From: Deltaproteobacteria bacterium
GTDB lineage: Bacteria > Desulfobacterota > Desulfobacteria > Desulfobacterales > SURF-15
Assembly: GCA_024644775.1 (NCBI GenBank)
Contig: JAHEHB010000260.1
Location: 1 to 7,745 of the forward strand
Direction of reading: 5' to 3'
DNA length: 7,745 nt
The position numbers and the translations under genes are program-made. The notes below the pieces were generated by a model. It ran no database searches. It had not been told where the DNA came from and saw only the letters and a program-made list of their open reading frames with translations. The first letter of the stretch is position 1; each line of letters starts with the position of its first letter. Below, one piece after another: positions 1-6,117 of the stretch.

Positions 1-77
1 CCGAGTCCGTGTACAAAGCATTTCCCAAATGGACACCCGGGTTACATGACAAAATAAAAAAAATCTTAGCCCAATAA
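1..77 (+). CDS. C-terminal end of probable TRAP transporter substrate-binding protein (partial)
   Basis: The reading frame beginning at base 3 stays open to a TAA at 75-77 and encodes a 24-residue tail containing FPKWTPGLHDKIKKILAQ. The other two plus frames hit stops at 46-48 and 55-57. The tail is hydrophilic, with a helical Lys-rich end, as expected for a periplasmic binding protein. The identity rests mainly on position: separate dctQ and dctM genes follow on the same strand, and the usual TRAP order is dctP-dctQ-dctM. If so, it is the secreted protein that delivers substrate to the membrane subunits. The gap to dctQ is 135 bases and holds a hairpin. Too little protein is visible to confirm the DctP family or tell it from a TAXI-type binding protein. 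Confidence 0.5.
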   Translation, partial: ESVYKAFPKWTPGLHDKIKKILAQ

Positions 78-99
78 TCATCTCGTCACCTCAAACGCC

Positions 100-132
100 G
101 TGCAGCATATCGTATTTTGCCGTATGCTGCAC
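100..132 (+). repeat. Stem-loop between the binding-protein gene and dctQ
   Basis: GTGCAGCATA at 100-109 is a perfect reverse complement of TATGCTGCAC at 123-132, giving a 10-bp stem with a 13-base loop. A short T-run (140-143) follows about 8 bases after the stem, too far and too weak for a clear factor-independent terminator. In TRAP operons the binding protein is usually needed in excess over the membrane subunits. A hairpin here could protect the upstream mRNA 3' end or partly stop transcription; both are inferences. Confidence 0.65.
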
Positions 133-199
133 CCTTGCGTTTTCTAACTGAGGTAAAAATAGTTAAATAGGCTTGGTAACAAAATCATCCGTTCCTTTG

Positions 200-206
200 A
201 AAGGAT
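200..206 (+). promoter_or_regulatory. Ribosome binding site for dctQ, supporting a TTG start
   Basis: AAAGGAT lies 6 bases before the TTG at 213. An in-frame TGA at 198-200 rules out a start further upstream, and no ATG or GTG occurs in frame near this point. The site therefore decides for TTG as start codon. Confidence 0.6.
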
Positions 207-212
207 AACAGC

Positions 213-680
213 TTGAAGTGGTTCGCCAGGAATATTCAAGAAATTATTAGCGGTACGGCGCTGTCTATTGTGATCGCGAGTGTTTGTTACGGCGTTATTT
301 CTCGATATGTGCTTCATCGCCCCGCGACCTGGGCAAATGAACTTGCCACCGTAACCTTTACTTGGGTCGTCTTTATAGGTGCGAGTGCTGCATTTAAATA
401 CAAAATGCATATTGGCATTGATTTACTTGTAAAAAACGCCCCTTCAAAAATAAGAACGGCACTCGTGATATCAGCAAATCTAATTATTCTCATATTCTTG
501 GGCTATGTGACGGTTTCTGGGTTGTCTTTTTCCATCGTGTCCTATAAGCAGCCGACTTCTGTGTTACGTATACCGAAAACGTTTGTTTTTCTGGCAGTTC
601 CAATGGGATTCGGATTGATGTTTTTACACCATATAGTAGATCTTATTAAAAACAGACGAAAATGGTTTTCAGGGGTGTAG
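213..680 (+). CDS. dctQ: TRAP transporter small membrane subunit (DctQ family)
   Basis: This is the small integral membrane subunit of a tripartite ATP-independent periplasmic transporter, which pairs with DctM to import organic acids using an ion gradient. The 155-residue protein has the family's usual length and four hydrophobic segments, at about residues 11-34, 44-63, 80-105 and 123-146. The conserved DctQ signature is visible between the first two: RP-x2-W-x2-E (R36, P37, W40, E43), then W51 and G56 in TWVVFIGASAAF, followed by a short basic stretch and HIGID. The start is TTG at 213 with a good Shine-Dalgarno. The stop is 3 bases before dctM, indicating translational coupling. The substrate cannot be read from this subunit. 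The family call is firm. Confidence 0.92.
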   Translation: MKWFARNIQEIISGTALSIVIASVCYGVISRYVLHRPATWANELATVTFTWVVFIGASAAFKYKMHIGIDLLVKNAPSKIRTALVISANLIILIFLGYVTVSGLSFSIVSYKQPTSVLRIPKTFVFLAVPMGFGLMFLHHIVDLIKNRRKWFSGV

Positions 681-683
681 ATA

Positions 684-1967
684 ATGGCATACTTGCCCGT
701 TGTCCTGTTGTTTGTATTATTCTCAATTAACGTTCCCGTGGCGTTTGGAATTGCAATCAGTGCACTCACGTATTTCTTTATCGCTCAAGGGCTGCCATTG
801 TCCATTTTTATTCAAAAGCTGGTATCCGCAACGTTTTCTTTTCCGCTTCTAGCGGTTCCGTTTTTTATAACCGCAGGTACCATCATGAATTACGGCGGTA
901 TTACGAAACGACTGATGGCACTGGCAGATGCATTGACGGGTCATATGGCAGGCGGCTTAGCCCAGGTCAACGTCGTCTTAAGTACCCTTATGGGAGGACT
1001 TTCCGGATCGGCAAATGCAGATGCTGCCATGCAAAGCAAGGTGCTTGTACCGGAAATGATTAAGAGAAATTACGACGATGATTTTTCTGCCGTCGTGACG
1101 GCATGTTCGGCGGTCATCGCGCCCATTATCCCGCCGGGTATCGGTCTGATCCTATACGGCTTTTTAGCCGATCAGTCTGTGGGCCGGCTGTTTATTGCCG
1201 GCATCATTCCTGGAATCATGATGTGTCTAGCGTTGATGTTCGTCGTCAACAAGGTGTCTGTAAAGAGAAATTATGTATCTGCCCGAAATCGGAAAGCCAC
1301 GAGGGCCGAATTACTGCAATCACTAAAAGACGCGCTCTGGGCAATGGTCATTCCCGTAGGTATCATCGGCGGCATCCGATTCGGTGTATTTACCCCGACG
1401 GAAGCGGGCGCAATCACCGTCGTGTATGCGTTTATTATCGGGTTCTTTGCTTATAAGGATCTTAAATTGGATCATATTCCGACGATCCTTGTCGAGTCTG
1501 TATTGAGTACCAGTGTCATTATGCTTATTATCTGTGCAGCCAGCGCCTTTGGTTTTTACATGGCTTGGGAGAGAATTCCCATGAAGGTGGCAGCTTCTCT
1601 CGCCACTGTGACCCAAACGCCTTGGGTGCTTCTCATTTTGATAAACTTTTTGCTCATCATCGTCGGAATGTTTGTGGAAGGAAGTGCAGCGCTGATTCTT
1701 TTAACCCCGTTGCTCGCACCCATTGTCGATAAGGCGGGTATCAATCTGGTTCATTTCGGTATTGTCATTGTATTGAATCTCACCATCGCAGGGGTGACAC
1801 CACCTCTGGGAACACTGATGTACACCACCTGCTCCATCATCGGTGTTCCGGTACACCGATTCAGCCGAGAAGTGCTTCCCTTTTTGCTGGCGTTGTTCTT
1901 TGTGCTGTTTCTGATAACATTCGTTCCAAAGCTTGTTTTGTTTTTACCGAATCTAATAATGAATTAA
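684..1967 (+). CDS. dctM: TRAP transporter large permease subunit (DctM family)
   Basis: This is the large membrane subunit that forms the transport path of the TRAP system, a member of the ion transporter superfamily. The 427-residue length is typical. The protein is hydrophobic nearly throughout, consistent with many membrane helices. Two family hallmarks are intact: G-L-S-G-S-A-N-A-D-A-A (residues 105-115), followed by the re-entrant segment around IAPIIPPG (145-152), and the second-half counterpart GVTPPLG (370-376). These are the hairpin regions that hold substrate and sodium in characterised TRAP permeases. The ATG at 684 follows the dctQ stop by 3 bases, with GGGG (672-675) as a modest ribosome site. 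Together with dctQ it forms a two-protein (not fused) permease. No frameshift or truncation is seen. Confidence 0.95.
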   Translation: MAYLPVVLLFVLFSINVPVAFGIAISALTYFFIAQGLPLSIFIQKLVSATFSFPLLAVPFFITAGTIMNYGGITKRLMALADALTGHMAGGLAQVNVVLSTLMGGLSGSANADAAMQSKVLVPEMIKRNYDDDFSAVVTACSAVIAPIIPPGIGLILYGFLADQSVGRLFIAGIIPGIMMCLALMFVVNKVSVKRNYVSARNRKATRAELLQSLKDALWAMVIPVGIIGGIRFGVFTPTEAGAITVVYAFIIGFFAYKDLKLDHIPTILVESVLSTSVIMLIICAASAFGFYMAWERIPMKVAASLATVTQTPWVLLILINFLLIIVGMFVEGSAALILLTPLLAPIVDKAGINLVHFGIVIVLNLTIAGVTPPLGTLMYTTCSIIGVPVHRFSREVLPFLLALFFVLFLITFVPKLVLFLPNLIMN

Positions 1968-2010
1968 CGAAGACGACGTATGTTATAGGTGATATGCGTT
2001 CGAGCTTTTT

Positions 2011-2144
2011 AGTCTCTAAAAAACCAGAAAAGTGATTTTTTAAGGGAGTGTTTTGTATTTGGTGTTTAGTGTTTTGTGTTTAGTGCCCTAAAAAACTTGT
2101 ATGACCTATATATTTTAAACGAAATACGAAACACTAAAAACTTG
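2011..2144 (+). repeat. Intergenic palindromic repeat element, copy A
   Basis: This region aligns along its length with 5838-5972 (copy B). Both begin AGTCTC, followed by an A-run, a CCA-containing loop and a T-run. Both then share an identical 22-base stretch (2046-2067 and 5875-5896), then T-rich words and an A-rich end near AAATAC. Copy A carries an extra roughly 12-base word of the GTGTTTAGTG type. Its second half folds: 2065-2081 pairs with 2122-2138 at 15 of 17 positions. It occupies most of the 246-base gap between dctM and the next gene. It has no coding capacity and looks like a non-autonomous dispersed repeat. Its exact ends are uncertain. Confidence 0.6.
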
Positions 2145-2196
2145 ATGAATTCGGCTTTATGAATTCAGCAATTTTGAATCGTGCAGAAAAAAGCAT

Positions 2197-2202
2197 GGAG
2201 GG
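2197..2202 (+). promoter_or_regulatory. Ribosome binding site deciding the ATG start at 2214
   Basis: GGAGGG lies 11 bases before ATG 2214. An in-frame GTG at 2181 would put this purine run inside the gene, and nothing resembling a ribosome site precedes that GTG. Family alignment also favours 2214, since T-S-R-E-R-V comes right after the ATG. Confidence 0.6.
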
Positions 2203-2213
2203 AATCACTCATA

Positions 2214-3290
2214 ATGGAGATGACATCAAGAGAACGCGTATTATGCGCAATGAACAACGGGCAACCGGACCGGGTTCCGATTTTTGATTTTCTTTACAGC
2301 CGTAACCTGTATGAGGAAGTAATCGGTAAACGGCCGGAATATTACAATGGAGAAGATGTGATGACGTGTGCCGCCAAACTCGGGATAGACATTGGGGTTA
2401 TCCCATTGGGCGGGATCGGCGGGATCCTGGACTATTCGGAATCGAAAAATGAATTTCAGGACGAATGGGGAACCACCTATAAAAAAAATGAAGCCGTATC
2501 GTGGCCGGCAGATGCACCCATTGTTTTTCCCATCAGCGATAGAAACGATTGGAAAAATTATGAGGTTCCCGATCCCAAGAAGCCGGACAGACTAAAAGAG
2601 ATTGAGGTGGCCCTGAAATTATCGAAAGCGTCCAATATCGCGGTAGCCGGCGTTGTTCGCGGGCCTTTTACCGCCGCATGGCTCCTCACGGGAATCGATC
2701 GTTTCAGCCTGCTCTTATACGACGATCCGGACCTGATCGACGAAATCCTCAAAGCAGTTGCCGATTTTTCCATTGCCGGCGGCGTTCGAATGATCGAAGC
2801 CGGTGTGGATTTCATCTCCTTTGCCGATGATTACGGCAGTATAAACAGTCCATTCATCTCCCCGGTTCATTTTGAAAGACATATCCTCCCTCAACTGGGT
2901 CGAATGGTCAAAACATTCAAAGACAGGGGGGTACCGGTCATGATGCACAGTGACGGCCACATCAAACCCTTATTGGATCTGGTCATAAACACCGGCATCA
3001 ACGCTTATCATCCGGTCGAACGGGCTGCCGGTATGGATCTAAAGGCGACTAAGGAAACCTACGGCAGCAGGCTTTGTCTCATGGGAAACGTCGACAATAA
3101 GACCACGCTGGTTACCGGAAGTGTTGGAGACGTGATTGCCGAAACAAAAGAATGTATCAAAGTTGGCGGACCCGGCGGTGGATACATCCTTGCATCCGAC
3201 CATAGTATCAAGGATGATATGCCAAATGAGAACATCATTGCCATGTTTGAAACCGGCCGAAAATATGGTAAATATCCTATAAACACATAA
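2214..3290 (+). CDS. Uroporphyrinogen decarboxylase (URO-D) family protein, probable corrinoid/C1 methyltransferase
   Basis: This 358-residue protein belongs to the URO-D superfamily, TIM-barrel proteins that include HemE and methyltransferases such as MtaA/MtbA and CmuA, which move methyl groups to or from corrinoids. Family landmarks in order: TSRERVLCAMNNGQPDRVPI near the N-terminus, DEWGTTYK, FADDYG (203-208) followed by ISP (215-217), HSDGH (245-249), the L-x-G-N-V-D segment, and GGPGGGYILASDH (318-330). A catabolic methyltransferase is likelier than HemE, because the sequence is of the MtaA-like branch and sits beside a TRAP transporter and two related genes. MtaA-type enzymes bind zinc partly through a His-x-Cys pair. 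Here the matching place reads HSD, so zinc chemistry or substrate may differ. The start is chosen at ATG 2214 over GTG 2181. The substrate is unknown. Confidence 0.85.
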   Translation: MEMTSRERVLCAMNNGQPDRVPIFDFLYSRNLYEEVIGKRPEYYNGEDVMTCAAKLGIDIGVIPLGGIGGILDYSESKNEFQDEWGTTYKKNEAVSWPADAPIVFPISDRNDWKNYEVPDPKKPDRLKEIEVALKLSKASNIAVAGVVRGPFTAAWLLTGIDRFSLLLYDDPDLIDEILKAVADFSIAGGVRMIEAGVDFISFADDYGSINSPFISPVHFERHILPQLGRMVKTFKDRGVPVMMHSDGHIKPLLDLVINTGINAYHPVERAAGMDLKATKETYGSRLCLMGNVDNKTTLVTGSVGDVIAETKECIKVGGPGGGYILASDHSIKDDMPNENIIAMFETGRKYGKYPINT

Positions 3291-3305
3291 AATCTAGAAT
3301 CGGTT

Positions 3306-3339
3306 GACCGGTGGATCGGTTTGTCGATTGGCCGGTTTT
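3306..3339 (+). terminator. Imperfect hairpin with short T-run after the first methyltransferase-like gene
   Basis: ACCGG (3307-3311) pairs with CCGGT (3332-3336). The stem continues inward through GATCGG/GTCGATT with a few G-U pairs and one mismatch, to a 4-base loop at 3320-3323. A T-run (3336-3339) follows the stem directly. It lies 15 bases after the stop of the preceding gene. The fold resembles a weak factor-independent terminator, so it may reduce rather than stop read-through into the next gene. Confidence 0.5.
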
Positions 3340-3394
3340 AGTGAATAGAAATGTTTATAATTTTTCTGTTTGGCGATGAGATTTGAATAATCAC

Positions 3395-3401
3395 AAGGAG
3401 G
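3395..3401 (+). promoter_or_regulatory. Strong ribosome binding site for the gene at 3408
   Basis: AAGGAGG is close to the full anti-16S complement and lies 6 bases before ATG 3408. It is the best ribosome site in the window, suggesting this gene is translated more efficiently than its neighbours. Confidence 0.75.
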
Positions 3402-3407
3402 AATTCT

Positions 3408-4493
3408 ATGGCATCCAAATACCCATTCGGAAATAACCCGGCTAAGATCGAAGGATATAAGGCCTTTTGGAATAGAGAAAACGTGAAGCCGCTCGCGGGG
3501 TTTTCTTTCGTCGGGTGGTTCCCCTTAGAATATTTTAAGGTGTGTAAATCCTGGAAGGTAGACGATTACATCACCCCCGAGATGATTGAGCCGGAAGCCT
3601 GGCTGGATGATCAGGAGCGCTTGCTTGAAGAAGGAGACCGAATTGAAGACGATATTCTTCGGGGGGCATGTCCCTCGCAAGTGGCATTTCCGTGCTTTCT
3701 GCCCGCTGCCCTTGGTTGCGATATTCGCGTTTTGCCGGATACCGTCATTGGAGAAGAACAGAAACTCTCCTGGGACCAGGCGCTCGAGGTCACTTTGGGC
3801 CCTGAAAACCCGTGGCTTATAAAATATTTAGAATTTGCACGCGCATTGGTCAAAAAAGCAGATGGACGCTATCCCATCAGCCATGGTGCGGAACTGGGCC
3901 CCACCGATTTACATGCGGTGTTAAGGGGTCATAATGAAAGTCTGGTGGATCTTATGGACGAACCGGAAAAATCGTCTGAACTTCTTTGGAAACTGGGCAA
4001 CATCTTCACAGAATTTACCGAAGCGGTTTGGAAGGAAATCCCGCTTTTCCACGAAGGGTATTTTGATGCACAGTATCAGCTTTGGGCACCCGGCCCCATC
4101 GTGCGAATGCAGGAAGATGCGACTGCCGTTTTTTCACCGGATCTCTACCGCAAGCTCGTCCAGCCCATCGATCGGACGATGGCACGTCATTTTGCGTATA
4201 ATTTTATCCACTTGCATTCAACCTCCATGTATTTGCTGGATGCATTCCTTGAGATCGAGGAGCTTCGGTGCCTTGAAGTAAACATCGAGCCGTTCAACAT
4301 TCCTGTAAAGGACATGATCCCATATTATCAAAGAATCCAGACAGCGGATCGTCCTCTCCTTATTCGCGGGTCGATAACTCCGGATGAAATGCGGCTTCTA
4401 CTGGATTCTTTGGACCCCAAGGGGCTCTACCTTCATATTGTGGTTGATAAACAGCAAGAAATCGAGGCACTTAGATCGGTTTTGGACAAGTGA
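3408..4493 (+). CDS. Divergent URO-D-like protein, putative methyltransferase (paralog 1)
   Basis: This 361-residue soluble protein has no signal peptide or membrane segment. It resembles the URO-D/cobalamin-independent methionine synthase superfamily but is far from HemE. Visible landmarks: YKAFW (17-21), NPW, ELGPTDLHAVLRG (162-174), E-G-Y-F-D then LWAPGP (216-230), EDATAVFSPDLY (236-247, matching the Asp then Ser-Pro pattern of URO-D proteins), and HLHS (268-271). The protein at 4720-5784 shares these in the same order and spacing, so the two are paralogs. No His-x-Cys zinc pair is seen. Within a group containing a canonical URO-D-type methyltransferase and a TRAP importer, a role in demethylating or otherwise processing the imported compound is inferred. 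It could instead be a non-catalytic partner. A strong ribosome site fixes the ATG start. Confidence 0.75.
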   Translation: MASKYPFGNNPAKIEGYKAFWNRENVKPLAGFSFVGWFPLEYFKVCKSWKVDDYITPEMIEPEAWLDDQERLLEEGDRIEDDILRGACPSQVAFPCFLPAALGCDIRVLPDTVIGEEQKLSWDQALEVTLGPENPWLIKYLEFARALVKKADGRYPISHGAELGPTDLHAVLRGHNESLVDLMDEPEKSSELLWKLGNIFTEFTEAVWKEIPLFHEGYFDAQYQLWAPGPIVRMQEDATAVFSPDLYRKLVQPIDRTMARHFAYNFIHLHSTSMYLLDAFLEIEELRCLEVNIEPFNIPVKDMIPYYQRIQTADRPLLIRGSITPDEMRLLLDSLDPKGLYLHIVVDKQQEIEALRSVLDK

Positions 4494-4501
4494 GTAAAGA
4501 A

Positions 4502-4538
4502 TCCAGGGGCAGAGAGCTCGGCTTTGATTGCCCCTGGA
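4502..4538 (+). terminator. Strong GC-rich hairpin after paralog 1
   Basis: TCCAGGGGCA (4502-4511) is a perfect reverse complement of TGCCCCTGGA (4529-4538), giving a 10-bp stem with a 17-base loop, 8 bases after the stop codon. The bases that follow (AAGGGC) contain no T-run, so a factor-independent terminator is not proven. It may be a 3'-end stabiliser or an attenuator. Confidence 0.55.
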
Positions 4539-4596
4539 AAGGGCTTGCTTTGAAAAAATCGCTGAGTGTCTAAAAAACAAAGAAGATCTGTTTGAG

Positions 4597-4663
4597 GTGT
4601 CAGGTTTCGGGTGTCAGGGAGCGTCGGTGATAGATGGACACTGAAACCTGAACACTGAAACCT
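4597..4663 (+). repeat. Word-built palindromic intergenic repeat
   Basis: The left half carries GTGTCAGGTTTC and GGGTGTCAG. The right half carries ACACTGAAACCTG and AACACTGAAACCT, so short words recur in tandem within each half and in reverse complement between halves. CAGGTTTC (4601-4608) pairs perfectly with GAAACCTG (4643-4650). The stretch just before it (about 4567-4590, GTCTAAAAAAC and on) recalls the head of the elements at 2011 and 5838, hinting at the same class. There is no open frame of note in the 226-base gap 4494-4719. Confidence 0.5.
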
Positions 4664-4719
4664 AAAATTTGTGCCATTAGATTTTCTGAGCCTCTACTGA
4701 CCCGCAGGACCAGGTTTCA

Positions 4720-5784
4720 ATGAAAAATATTATGGAATACAAACCTGACTTAAAAAATGTGATCGAACGCTACAAAGCCTTTTGGCAAAAAGACTTATAT
4801 GACCGACCCCCGATCCGCATCCGCTACCCCATCACGGGGCAAAGTGATGAAGAATGGACCCACGCATGCCAAAGCCCCGAGACGTATTATGCCTATCATG
4901 AAAACGTATTTTATCGTCGCGTCGACCTTTGGGATGATGCGCTGCCATCTGCCACCGTGGATATGGGACCCGGGTTTATGGGGGGTGTCATGGGGTGTCA
5001 GGTGCGGTTTGAACACGGCACGTCCTGGAGCGAACATTGCCTAAAAGATTGGTCCGATGTGGATCGCTTCAGCCGGATCTCCATTGGTGATAAAAACCCG
5101 TGGATTCGGCGATTAGAACATATGATGAACTATTTCACGGAAAAAAGCCGGGATAAGTGCGTTGTGGGATTGGCATTACCGCTGGGGCCCGGTGATATCA
5201 TAAACGCGCTTCGAGGACCCAACGAAATCTGCTTGGATTTTTATACGTCACCGGAAGAAATCCGTAAATTGGGTGAAACCTGCACAAAAGCCTGGATCGA
5301 TGTAACCCAGTACCAACTGGACCGCATTCAGCCTTTGGAAGGTGGATACTGCGACAATTACGATATCTGGACCCCCGGCCGCACCAGTTATTTTGCAAAC
5401 GACATTACCACCCTAATATCCCCTGAAACATACCGGGAACATCTTTTTTCTTTTGATTGCCAGGTGGCGGAAACCCTCGATACCCCATGGCTGCATGTTC
5501 ATTCCGGCGGGATGCAGATCGTACCCGAATTTCTAAAAATCCCAAGGCTAGCGGGTATTCAGATTGTAAGCGACGCGCCCGCCGGCCCGAGCCTCAAGGA
5601 AATCTTACCCCTTCTCCGGGAGATTCAAAAAAACCACTGTTTGCTCTTAAGAAAATACCCGATGGAAGAAATCGAACAGATACTCCCTGAGCTTACCTCA
5701 AAAGGGCTTTATATCGATACCCAATGTGGCTCCCTTAAAGAGGCTCAGATAATTTTAGATATGTGGTCTCAGCGAAACTGGTAG
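4720..5784 (+). CDS. Divergent URO-D-like protein, putative methyltransferase (paralog 2)
   Basis: This 354-residue soluble protein is homologous to the one at 3408-4493. Shared landmarks in order: YKAFW near the N-terminus, NPW, GPGDIINALRGPNE (156-169), EGGYCDNYDIWTPG (207-220), the Asp then ISPETY segment (228-238), LHVHSGG (258-264), and KGLY close to the C-terminus. It differs in having extra Cys residues, for example C211 in the G-Y-C-D motif where paralog 1 has Phe. It belongs by pattern to the URO-D-like TIM-barrel superfamily, but no characterised member is recognised, and the canonical His-x-Cys zinc pair is absent. A catabolic methyl-transfer role is inferred from the neighbours; a heteromer with paralog 1 is possible. 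The ATG at 4720 has only a weak ribosome site (AGGT, 4712-4715). An in-frame ATG at 4732 is an alternative. Confidence 0.75.
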   Translation: MKNIMEYKPDLKNVIERYKAFWQKDLYDRPPIRIRYPITGQSDEEWTHACQSPETYYAYHENVFYRRVDLWDDALPSATVDMGPGFMGGVMGCQVRFEHGTSWSEHCLKDWSDVDRFSRISIGDKNPWIRRLEHMMNYFTEKSRDKCVVGLALPLGPGDIINALRGPNEICLDFYTSPEEIRKLGETCTKAWIDVTQYQLDRIQPLEGGYCDNYDIWTPGRTSYFANDITTLISPETYREHLFSFDCQVAETLDTPWLHVHSGGMQIVPEFLKIPRLAGIQIVSDAPAGPSLKEILPLLREIQKNHCLLLRKYPMEEIEQILPELTSKGLYIDTQCGSLKEAQIILDMWSQRNW

Positions 5785-5837
5785 TTAGTGTTTGTCCGAA
5801 AATGGCTATTTTTCCCAATTTCTGTGTCAATTCTGAC

Positions 5838-5972
5838 AGTCTCGTAAAAAGCCAAGAAAGTAACCTTTTTACGAGAGTGTTTTGTATTTGGTGTTTGGTG
5901 TTTATTTTCTAGAAAACTTATATGATTCATACACATTAAACAAAATACTAACCAAAGCTATTTGAAATTTTT
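5838..5972 (+). repeat. Intergenic palindromic repeat element, copy B
   Basis: This is homologous to copy A at 2011-2144 and in the same orientation. It includes the 22 identical bases at 5875-5896, followed by the CTAGAAAACTTATATGA and TTAAACAAAATAC portions that match copy A's TAAAAAACTTGTATGA and TTAAACGAAATAC. It lacks one GTGTTTAGTG-type word present in copy A, and its right arm is more degraded. It is non-coding; its ends are approximate. Confidence 0.6.
5841..5875 (+). terminator. Perfect 10-bp hairpin at the head of repeat copy B
   Basis: CTCGTAAAAA (5841-5850) is an exact reverse complement of TTTTTACGAG (5866-5875), with a 15-base loop. It follows the stop of paralog 2 by 56 bases and could end transcription of the methyltransferase-like block. 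The stem itself is AT-rich and no separate T-run follows, so a structural role within the repeat is equally likely. Copy A has a degraded version. Confidence 0.45.
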
Positions 5973-5979
5973 AATGTTG

Positions 5980-6061
5980 AATTATGAATTAATGTGTTCT
6001 GTCTATTTTTTAAAACGATAGCATGCCTTTATTTAAAATTAAAAATTAAGAATTCATAATT
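5980..6061 (+). repeat. AT-rich 11-bp inverted repeat upstream of the binding-protein gene
   Basis: AATTATGAATT (5980-5990) and AATTCATAATT (6051-6061) are perfect reverse complements, 60 bases apart. The space between holds further AT-rich words such as TTTAAAATTAAAAATTAAG. The arrangement, about 82 bp with inverted ends, suggests a small non-autonomous mobile repeat, though no target-site duplication was recognised. Confidence 0.45.
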
Positions 6062-6111
6062 GGATTTCCGCAATCAACCGAATTCATCATATTTGTCAAA
6101 TCTCACTGTGA

Positions 6112-6117
6112 AGGGAG
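6112..6117 (+). promoter_or_regulatory. Ribosome binding site for the ABC binding-protein gene
   Basis: AGGGAG sits 8 bases before ATG 6126. It decides against the in-frame TTG at 6060, which lies inside an inverted repeat, has no ribosome site, and would put 22 hydrophilic residues ahead of a good signal peptide. Confidence 0.7.

Noticed and set aside
1103..1456. 117-codon plus-strand open frame inside dctM
   Set aside because: It is rich in Arg, His and Cys with no family pattern, and the dctM frame across it shows intact conserved motifs.
2011..2144. CRISPR-like repetition of GTGTTT words
   Set aside because: The words are short, unevenly spaced and followed by their reverse complement, with no constant repeat-spacer pattern and no cas genes. 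It fits a palindromic dispersed repeat.
2181..2213. GTG start that would lengthen the first methyltransferase-like protein by 11 residues
   Set aside because: It has no ribosome site, and the GGAGGG that suits ATG 2214 would lie inside the gene.
2214..3290. Heme-biosynthesis uroporphyrinogen decarboxylase (hemE)
   Set aside because: The sequence belongs to the MtaA-like branch by its HSDGH and GPGGGY segments, and the neighbours are a transporter and two more URO-D-like genes, not heme genes.
3356..3361. TATAAT resembling a -10 promoter hexamer upstream of 3408
   Set aside because: No acceptable -35 hexamer lies 16-18 bases upstream; the nearest TTG-type match is about 22 bases away. In AT-rich sequence this is expected by chance.
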